From Planctomycetota bacterium (GTDB lineage: Bacteria > Planctomycetota > Planctomycetia > Planctomycetales > Planctomycetaceae), in contig JAEZFD010000065.1 in NCBI GenBank assembly GCA_023417655.1, forward strand, positions 38,498 to 102,497: DNA of 64,000 bases, read 5' to 3'. Position 1 is the first letter of the stretch; every line of letters begins with the position of its first letter. Position numbers and translations under genes: made by a program. The notes below the pieces were generated by a model. That model searched no databases. It was not told the origin of the DNA and saw nothing but the letters and a program-made list of their open reading frames with translations. Positions 58,569 through 64,000 of the stretch are shown one piece after another.

Positions 58569-59432
58569 TCAGGACTGCACTTCTGGAATTTCGACGCCAG
58601 GTGCAATGCGATCCCCCTCTTGTGGAGGAGTCCAGTCACCCCATTCCCTGAGGTAATGATCAAATGCAGAGATCGAGGCCCGTCTTTCCGAGAGCCATTG
58701 CCGGGCGAGCTCCACGAGTTCCTGCTCCCGCTCCAGGGTGATCAATCCCTGAAGAACACGAGTTCTCAAAAAGACAAAGTAAGTGTCAAGAACATCGCAG
58801 CGACAATAGTCATTAATGGCCCCTGCCTGACCAGCATCATAAAGCCCTTGAACCTGTGATCCGTCGATACTGGTCTTGCCCGGTTTACCCATCAGATTTG
58901 CAAGCAGGTTCAACCCGCCTACCATCCGCGTCGCGCCAAAGTTGCTGAACAGGTCCATCAGGTCGATGTGTGATGTGCGGTTATAGCGGTTGCGGGCCTG
59001 TTCATAGGCGGGCGCCTGGCTGTTGAACCAGTCCGGTAGCGAAATCCCATAACGGAATGCCGCGAGTTCGAGAACCGGCAGGTCGTATCCGCGTCCGTTG
59101 AACGTCACCAGCGTCGGCTTTCCGTAATGCCGCCATCCCTGCCAGAAGTGTTGAGTGATCACATGCGGACGGAAACGGGGTTCATCCAGCACCGGAACAT
59201 CAAGAAGTCGGAAATCCGCTGAGACCTTCGCGATCGCTACGGAAATCGGCAGCACGAACGTGGCCGGCAGGACATCCCGTCCCGTCTGTTCAATCAATTC
59301 CGCCCGGTATCGCGCGAGTGCATCCGCCGGCGAGAGGTCATCCTTCGGGTACTTCACCCGGGAGATGAGGTCGCCATCACCCACGGCCTCGACGTCGAAA
59401 ATGAGATACTGGACCGGGGATGAGGATGCCAT
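58569..59432 (-). CDS. Predicted 3'-5' exonuclease of the PolB exonuclease type
   Basis: A 287-residue DEDDy-type nuclease (DNA_pol_B_exo2 family). Exo I is YLIFDVEAVGDGD near the N-terminus (Asp/Glu), exo II is VTFNGRGYDLPVLELAAFR, and exo III is AINDYCRCDVLDTYFVFLR with the Tyr and final Asp. The middle segment LMDLFSNFGATRMVGG is typical of the family. It should remove nucleotides from 3' ends of DNA, a repair or proof-reading role. ATG 59432 was chosen because the upstream in-frame extension has no family similarity. A single-gene unit. Confidence 0.88.
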   Translation of the reverse strand: MASSSPVQYLIFDVEAVGDGDLISRVKYPKDDLSPADALARYRAELIEQTGRDVLPATFVLPISVAIAKVSADFRLLDVPVLDEPRFRPHVITQHFWQGWRHYGKPTLVTFNGRGYDLPVLELAAFRYGISLPDWFNSQAPAYEQARNRYNRTSHIDLMDLFSNFGATRMVGGLNLLANLMGKPGKTSIDGSQVQGLYDAGQAGAINDYCRCDVLDTYFVFLRTRVLQGLITLEREQELVELARQWLSERRASISAFDHYLREWGDWTPPQEGDRIAPGVEIPEVQS

Positions 59433-60000
59433 AGAGGAGCGGTCCAATCGGGAACCAGAGGAAATTTGATTGAGCGCCTGCAACGCATGAGCACAATCCC
59501 ATGCGTCACAAACGAATTCCAAGCAACGTTCTCTTCGACACTTACAAACAGATCCGCGATTCCTGATGAATTTTCAGAGCCCGCACGGATCAATGAATCT
59601 GGATTCCATGAATTCCCTGCTTGGAAACACAGGTTCCGGAATTTATCATTTCTTAAAGTGAGCCCCAAGCTCCAGCTGACAGTTCTGGTGTCGCCCCTCG
59701 CGGACTCTGTTGAATCTCAACTCAATTCCCTTTAATGGTTTTGAGGATTCACCACCAGGATTCCGGGTCGGGCGGAACTCTGTTTCAGGCTGAATTTCCG
59801 GTCTGTTCAGTTCAGAAGGGCACGAGAGGCAGGGTTCACTTCAGATGCGAGGATCTTCTCGTTTCAAACGGGACGAGATCCACGAATCTGCCGAACACGA
59901 CACTGCCACGCTGGGAGTAAATGGATTCATGCTCCAAGACCAACATCGACGCTTGCATCTCGGATGACCGCAACGTCTCTGGTCGAACTGGATTTTAGGG
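59433..60000. other. Gene-free stretch upstream of the exonuclease gene
   Basis: These 568 bases between the exonuclease start and the small gene at 60001 hold only short, unsupported frames on both strands without ribosome sites or family likeness. It should contain the promoter of the exonuclease gene. I see no notable structure. Confidence 0.5.
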
Positions 60001-60240
60001 ATGCTGACTTTATCGGAATTACGACGGCGGTTTGAAGCCGCACCGGACTGTAAAATCGTCTCTGCAGAGATCTATCTGCAGGGCCTGACTGGCCGTCAGG
60101 CACTGGACCGATGGGACGAACCCTCGGCGAATCTGCTTGGCCTCGTCGACCGCTCCAACGGTAAACGAATTCTCGTCCCCGCAGAAGAGTTTCTGCGAAC
60201 TCGGCCAGCAACGCCGGACGCACTCGAACTGGACGATTAG
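60001..60240 (+). CDS. Small protein of unknown function
   Basis: A 79-residue protein beginning MLTLSELRRRFEAAPDCKIV, with SAEIYLQGLTGRQALDRWDE and SNGKRILVPAEEFLRTRP and an acidic end (DALELDD). The composition and regular alternation fit a compact alpha/beta fold. AGGG lies directly before the ATG, closer than ideal, so the start could be a few codons later. The frame runs from a stop codon just upstream to its own stop and shows normal codon use. Not recognised. It stands alone. Confidence 0.55.
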   Translation: MLTLSELRRRFEAAPDCKIVSAEIYLQGLTGRQALDRWDEPSANLLGLVDRSNGKRILVPAEEFLRTRPATPDALELDD

Positions 60241-61083
60241 TAAGCTGAACATCCGGTAAGAGAGCATCGACTCAACTGGAACCGATCAGCCGAATTCAAT
60301 CTGTCATGCGCCAAAGTGTCGAGCTTCTTTTAAGGGGCTAGCTCCGACCTTTCGATCGTCCTGTCGGCCGCCCCATTTTCGAATGATTGACAAATCAAGC
60401 TCGGCTGATCCACCGGCCATCACCCTTTGATTCGGTGCATCGGGCTTGCGCCGAGAATGCCTTTCGCGTGATGATTTGCTGGGTTCGAGCTGTGATTGTG
60501 GTTTCCTGGAGAGCTTCTTCCATGAGGGGAGAGCAGGAATCCATCGACGCCGAGTGCCGCCTCTCAGTGCATTCATCACGACTCGAAAACGTTTCTCGGT
60601 CGGAATGACCGGGAAGGCCGACCCGGTACGAATTTTCCATGCAGAAAACAAGAAAATCGATCTACCCACAGGCAGACGTGTGTGATCTAATTGAAAACAG
60701 CACAGAGATGGTCTCGGGACAGCTCCGGCTGTATCCGCGGGTCGCATGCCCATCGCGAGACCACTTGAAGGATTCAGGAACCTGACCGGTTTTGAAAGCC
60801 TGCAGAGAGCTTTCTCCTCCAGTTCGGTCGCTCACAGGGATTGTGGTGTGAAGAACTGGCGCGCCCTGCGCGCAGGTTCCGTCCGGTCACGCTAATTGCA
60901 TTTCACATGAGAGCGCTGCCCGGGTTGAACCGCGAGGATGTGCCGCCTGTGAGAGGTTGCAGAACTGTGAAGCGAGGCCCTTTGTGACGATCTCATTGCG
61001 GGCTTTCAAGGTCTTCCTGCCTCTGATTTGATCGCCGCACGATCACTCAGATGAAGACTTAGCTCGGCCTTAGCTTACAGAGT
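60241..61083. other. Gene-poor stretch with branched inverted repeats
   Basis: No gene of normal size is supported. A 149-codon minus frame (60304-60753) has an Arg/Ser-rich, low-complexity product without family likeness and was rejected. The half from about 60709 on contains several perfect stems that nest into junctions (see 60709-60889) and a weaker pair ATGAGA (60907-60912) with TCTCAT (60991-60996). A possible small gene starts at 61084. Confidence 0.5.
60709..60889. ncRNA. Candidate structured RNA, two branched folds in tandem
   Basis: Fold A, 60709-60763: stem TGGTCTCG with CGAGACCA (60756-60763) encloses ACAGC/GCTGT (60719-60723, 60728-60732) and GGG/CCC (60739-60741, 60749-60751), a three-way junction. 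Fold B, 60783-60889: stem TGACCGG with CCGGTCA (60883-60889) encloses GAAAGC/GCTTTC (60794-60799, 60809-60814), CCAGTTC/GAACTGG (60819-60825, 60853-60859) and CGCGC/GCGCG (60860-60864, 60868-60872), a four-way junction. Every helix is perfect Watson-Crick. It has no ribosome site and no match to tRNA, tmRNA, SRP or RNase P motifs that I can recall. Strand and function are unknown; folding could be coincidental. Confidence 0.3.
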
Positions 61084-61266
61084 GTGATTGACAATGAATT
61101 CGGTGCGATCCGCCTGACGAATGGAAATGAATCGCGTCAGGAAGAGTTGCCAGCAGACCAGTTGCTGCAGGCAATCTCGCAACAGATCTGGAAACTGATT
61201 GCCCTCGAACAGAGGAAACAGGTTTTCCAGAGAATTCCTAAGAATTGCAAGCTGGGATCAGATTGA
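61084..61266 (+). CDS. Possible 60-residue protein of unknown function
   Basis: A GTG-started frame of 61 codons. The product, beginning MIDNEFGAIRLTNGNE, has an amphipathic helical stretch (LPADQLLQAISQQIWKLIAL) and a basic end. Codon use is similar to neighbouring genes but no clear ribosome site is seen. It could be a real small gene or a chance frame. The next gene starts 124 bases downstream on the same strand. Confidence 0.3.
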   Translation: MIDNEFGAIRLTNGNESRQEELPADQLLQAISQQIWKLIALEQRKQVFQRIPKNCKLGSD

Positions 61267-61390
61267 TCGTTGCCTGAGTTTTGCGTTTGACACAATGCAG
61301 AAAAGGACAGGCATCCAGCACCAGATATGTCCCGCCAAGGTCACCATCTCCTGTTGACTGACCGCATTTCGTAGAGAGTGGAAGTGCCAC

Positions 61391-62032
61391 ATGGCCAGCA
61401 AAAAAGCGGAAGTTGAAAAAGAAACCAACAACCGCTCTGCCAAACCTGCTAACGATAAACTTGTCCTGCCGGACCTGCAGCCCGGGGTTCGCTTTGTACG
61501 CCTCCTCCCCGCCGCTGAAGTACCGCGCTACACCCACATCCCCGGATCAGGCACACCGCACCCGTACCGCGATCCACGAGGCCATAGCTACAACAAACGG
61601 CCGCAAAGCCCAAAGGGTCTGAAAGAAGCTCAATGGGCCGAGAACCGTAGCTATCTGATGGCGCTCGACTACTTCAATCTGGGCTTCTACTGGGAAGCTC
61701 ACGATGAGTGGGAACGCCTGCTGCGAGCGACCGGCGCTGATACGCTTTGCGGCTTGTTCGTTAAAGGCCTCGTGAAGATGGCCGCTGCGGGAATCAAAGT
61801 CCGCGAAGAGAGCATCCACGGTGTTCGTCGTCACGCCGCATCGGCAGGCGAAGTCTTCGCCGATGTCGCCGCTGAATCCGATCAGGATCGCTTCTGCGGC
61901 TTGAGCTTCACGCTGCTGCAGTTTGCGGCTGACCGCGCCGCGCAGCTGGCGTATCCGACAGCTCTGGAGGCAGGGCGTCCTTTGCGTGTCTTCCCATTCC
62001 TGTTGATCCCGGATCCAGTTCCACTGGTCTGA
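61391..62032 (+). CDS. DUF309-domain protein
   Basis: A 213-residue protein. The conserved DUF309 signature is seen as ALDYFNLGFYWEAHDEWERL (the His/Glu-containing helix) and LFVKGLVKMAAAGIKVREES, with GVRRHAASAGEVFADVA following. The N-terminal 85 residues, rich in Lys, Pro and Arg, are an extra region. DUF309 proteins are mostly helical and uncharacterised; the motif histidine and glutamates could bind a metal. The terminator at 62062-62103 ends the transcript. Confidence 0.85.
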   Translation: MASKKAEVEKETNNRSAKPANDKLVLPDLQPGVRFVRLLPAAEVPRYTHIPGSGTPHPYRDPRGHSYNKRPQSPKGLKEAQWAENRSYLMALDYFNLGFYWEAHDEWERLLRATGADTLCGLFVKGLVKMAAAGIKVREESIHGVRRHAASAGEVFADVAAESDQDRFCGLSFTLLQFAADRAAQLAYPTALEAGRPLRVFPFLLIPDPVPLV

Positions 62033-62061
62033 CATCAACGGAAAAAGAAATCCAAACAACT

Positions 62062-62103
62062 CAGGAACGACTTTCTCCGGAAGGTCGTTCCTGTGCGTTT
62101 TTT
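62062..62103 (+). terminator. Rho-independent terminator after the DUF309 gene
   Basis: CAGGAACGAC (62062-62071) and GTCGTTCCTG (62084-62093) form a perfect 10-bp stem closed by a loop containing TTTCTCCGGAAG, followed by TGCG and a run of six T (62098-62103). It begins 29 bases after the stop codon of the DUF309 gene. Confidence 0.92.
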
Positions 62104-62207
62104 AGCGGTCAGTTAACCGGTAACTTGTCGACATTCATCTCCCGATGGATATCACATCTGCGGTCGGCCGCCTTCGCCTCAGATCCATTTGCCGTCGGAG
62201 TGAGTCT

Positions 62208-63095
62208 ATGTCATCGCCCGGATTGAGTCGGGAAGAGCATGTCGAACAAGCCTACTTCTTTCGCGTCCTGCGCGAGCGACTGAAAGATCACGTTCCAGTG
62301 CAGGAAGTCCTGCTCTCGATCCGCGAAGAAGTCCTGGCAACAACCCGACTGCCGATGGCAATCGATTTTCTCAGCGGAGAAATTCAGCATCACGGTCGAC
62401 TCGGGCGCGGCATGGATCACCTGAAACATTATTTCACGCCGTTTCAGTCGTTTATCATGTCTCGGGCAGAGGAAGACTCTGCGCGGCTCGATTTCTCAAT
62501 TGCTTTGCAGAACCTCGAGAAGGAAGCCGATTACCTGTCACGACTCCCCGTCGAACCTGCAGCACTGTTCATCTATCACTTTGAATGTCTGGCCCGGAAC
62601 CGACTCGGTTATGACGCCGGAATCAAGGCGATCGCGGCTGACCCGAATTACTCGTCGGACTGGAGAGCTTGGATCACGCGAATTCGAATGGAACTGGGAA
62701 CCCGCGAGTTCGCAGATCTGATTTACTCGCAGTCACAGCAATATGTCGAAGATCGTCGACGGGAACTTCGCGGGCAAGACCCGCAGATCACAGCGAAAAT
62801 TCTGTTCGACGCCCAAGCCGGTCGCATCGCCCGCGCAAATCTGGGCAAAGACCCACTCTATATGTTCGCCGCCCTGCAGCGACAGCTGGGGTATCCGGCA
62901 GTGCCGCGACAGGCTGCAGCAGCCAGTGGGCCGATAATCCCGCCACAGGTCGAAATGCGCTTCCAGCGCATCGAAGCGAGACTCGGACTGGTGGAACAGG
63001 AACAGCGCGGAGGCATCGACCTGTCGAACTTCTTCCAAGGCCCCGGCTCTTCAGCAGGAACCGACGGAGAAGATATCGGCCAGGCCCCCGCCTGA
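62208..63095 (+). CDS. Unknown helical protein, planctomycete-type
   Basis: A 295-residue soluble protein from ATG 62208 (GGAG about eight bases upstream). Almost entirely helical: LSREEHVEQAYFFRVLRERL, VPVQEVLLSIREEVLATTRL, GEIQHHGRLGRGMDHLKHYF, FSIALQNLEKEADYLSRLPV, and a coiled stretch near the C-terminus (EMRFQRIEARLGLVEQEQRG). The last 30 residues are Gly/Ser-rich. No signal peptide, helix anchor or catalytic motif is seen. I do not recognise the family. It is followed by the SRAP gene after 131 bases. Confidence 0.8.
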   Translation: MSSPGLSREEHVEQAYFFRVLRERLKDHVPVQEVLLSIREEVLATTRLPMAIDFLSGEIQHHGRLGRGMDHLKHYFTPFQSFIMSRAEEDSARLDFSIALQNLEKEADYLSRLPVEPAALFIYHFECLARNRLGYDAGIKAIAADPNYSSDWRAWITRIRMELGTREFADLIYSQSQQYVEDRRRELRGQDPQITAKILFDAQAGRIARANLGKDPLYMFAALQRQLGYPAVPRQAAAASGPIIPPQVEMRFQRIEARLGLVEQEQRGGIDLSNFFQGPGSSAGTDGEDIGQAPA

Positions 63096-63226
63096 CTTTC
63101 TTAGCTAATGAACGGGCGCCCGGCATTTCACTGATCCCGGCAGGCAGCAGCCTGCCTACAGTCACTTCATTCCCGAACAGATATTCTGAACGGGAATACA
63201 GTATCAAGCAGAGAGCGGGTGACGAG

Positions 63227-63877
63227 ATGTGCGGACGCTTCAATCTCAGAACGACAGCGGCAGAACTGACCGCGATGTTCCAGGCGGCAATGAACTATGA
63301 ACCGCCAGTTCGCTTCAACATCGCTCCGACCCAGGCGACGGCCGTCTGCGTTCAGAATGAGACCGGATCGCGAGAAATTGTGCCCATGCTTTGGGGCCTC
63401 ATTCCCGCTTGGTCGAAGGACAAGAAAATCGCGGCATCGTTGATCAATGCCCGTGCGGAGACCGTGGCCGAGAAACCGTCATTTCTGACAGCATTCAAAC
63501 GGCGGCGGTGCCTCGTGCCCATGTCGGGATTTTATGAATGGCTTCGATCGGGAAAAACAAAACAGCCTTTTCACATTCACCGGCACGATGATGCCCCATT
63601 CGCTGTTGCAGGCATCTGGGAGAGCTGGCATGACGTCAATACGTTCGCGGTGATCACGACGGCCGCGAACCGGGTGATGAGTCCGATTCACGATCGGATG
63701 CCGGTGATCATCGCGCCTGAGCTGTATTCAGAGTGGCTGGACAATCGTGCGACGCCGGAGTTTCTGCAGTCACTGATCGAACCGCACGAGTGGAGCGGAA
63801 TAGAATGCGTTGAAGTGTCGAACGTCGTAAACAATGCCCGCAATGATGTGCCGGAATGTATTGACTTGATCAACTAA
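63227..63877 (+). CDS. yedK: SRAP-domain protein, abasic-site DNA-protein crosslinker (YedK/HMCES)
   Basis: A 216-residue protein of the SOS-response-associated peptidase family. The nucleophile Cys2 is preserved as MCGRFNLRTT, the Asn in RFNIAPTQATAV, the Glu in SGFYEWLRSGKTKQPFHIHR, and the His-containing loop IHDRMPVIIAPELYSEWL. These residues form a covalent link with abasic sites in single-stranded DNA and protect them from error-prone repair. A short basic run and GAGAGCGGGTGACG precede the ATG. The adjacent genes give no specific partner. Confidence 0.93.
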   Translation: MCGRFNLRTTAAELTAMFQAAMNYEPPVRFNIAPTQATAVCVQNETGSREIVPMLWGLIPAWSKDKKIAASLINARAETVAEKPSFLTAFKRRRCLVPMSGFYEWLRSGKTKQPFHIHRHDDAPFAVAGIWESWHDVNTFAVITTAANRVMSPIHDRMPVIIAPELYSEWLDNRATPEFLQSLIEPHEWSGIECVEVSNVVNNARNDVPECIDLIN

Positions 63878-63932
63878 ATAGCTCCACATCGTTTCCGGAG
63901 TGTCGTTTTCGATTGGTGTAGGAACAAAAACA

Positions 63933-63987
63933 GGCTTGGTCTACGTTGGGGAGGTGTACCACCACTTCCCTTTCGAGGAGCCAAGCC
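63933..63987 (+). promoter_or_regulatory. Nested hairpins directly before the last start codon
   Basis: GGCTTGG (63933-63939) pairs with CCAAGCC (63981-63987), which abuts the ATG at 63988. Inside it, GGGAGGTG (63949-63956) pairs with CACTTCCC (63963-63970, one G-T). The ribosome site GAGGAG (63975-63980) lies between the two stems, so its exposure depends on the outer helix. This could be a translation-controlling leader or the end of an insertion element. Confidence 0.4.
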
Positions 63988-64000
63988 ATGGATGGCAGTA
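63988..64000 (+). CDS. Start of a further gene, cut by the right edge
   Basis: GAGGAG precedes an ATG at 63988 by seven bases, so a coding region most likely begins here (first residues M-D-G-S). Nothing can be said of the product. The structured leader in front may point to a transposase gene, but this is a guess. Confidence 0.4.

Noticed and set aside
60304..60753. A 149-codon minus-strand frame in the gene-poor stretch
   Set aside because: The product is Arg/Ser-rich without domain likeness, there is no ribosome site, and the frame overlaps the branched inverted repeats.

Overview
The window looks like chromosomal DNA of a planctomycete (Planctomycetota, most likely Planctomycetales). The signs are two tandem DUF1559 genes with a prepilin-like N-terminus and the C-terminal H-x-DG-type block, a Tat-type Gfo/Idh/MocA oxidoreductase, a very long secretin, McsB without a neighbouring McsA, and several proteins that look lineage-specific. 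The density of genes with ordinary functions marks it as core chromosome. I saw no tRNA, rRNA, CRISPR array, prophage or complete insertion sequence. Only the structured leader and truncated start at the right edge hint at something mobile.

Layout. 1-2.6 kb: a minus-strand run of two DUF1559 proteins and the start of a lipoprotein. 3.0-4.9 kb: an MFS/organophosphate-antiporter-like transporter followed by an XRE-cupin regulator. 5.0-8.8 kb (minus): a polytopic membrane protein, an AlaC-like aminotransferase with its own terminator, and CutA. 8.9-14.2 kb (plus): an oxidoreductase, a dienelactone hydrolase, a degenerate GspE/PilB-type ATPase and McsB. 14.3-17.2 kb (minus): an Ogt-type DNA repair methyltransferase directly upstream of a solitary Eco57I-like N6-adenine methylase. 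17.4-19.2 kb: a protein of unknown function, a macro-domain protein and a small secreted protein. 20.1-27.7 kb: a four-gene fatty-acid beta-oxidation operon (acyl-CoA ligase, thiolase, FadJ-like fusion, acyl-CoA dehydrogenase) closed by a terminator. 27.9-31.5 kb: dnaE. 32.2-36.5 kb: opgG, an uncharacterised gene, and opgH, translationally coupled and closed by a terminator. 36.6-40.0 kb: an STN-like secreted protein, a HETTH metalloprotease-like protein and a NYN-domain RNase-like protein. 40.0-45.9 kb (minus): gcvT-pdxJ-hrpA. 46.1-47.2 kb: a beta-lactamase-fold serine hydrolase. 47.2-53.4 kb (minus): a BON protein, a proline/serine-rich lipoprotein and a 1268-residue secretin. 54.1-54.7 kb: infC, apparently starting at AUU, with a textbook terminator. 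54.8-58.4 kb (minus): a histidine kinase leading a molybdate-type ABC transporter operon. 58.6-59.4 kb: a PolB-like 3'-5' exonuclease. 60.0-64.0 kb: a small unknown protein, a long gene-poor stretch with branched inverted repeats, a DUF309 protein, an unknown protein, a SRAP protein (YedK) and the start of another gene.

The most interesting items are the ATPase whose Walker A lysine and other catalytic positions are replaced, the opgG-X-opgH arrangement, the AUU start of infC, the kinase-led molybdate-type transporter operon, the ogt-methylase pair, and a possible branched non-coding RNA at 60.7-60.9 kb. Several operator-like repeats and hairpins are reported separately. All functional assignments rest on reading motifs by eye; no database search was possible.
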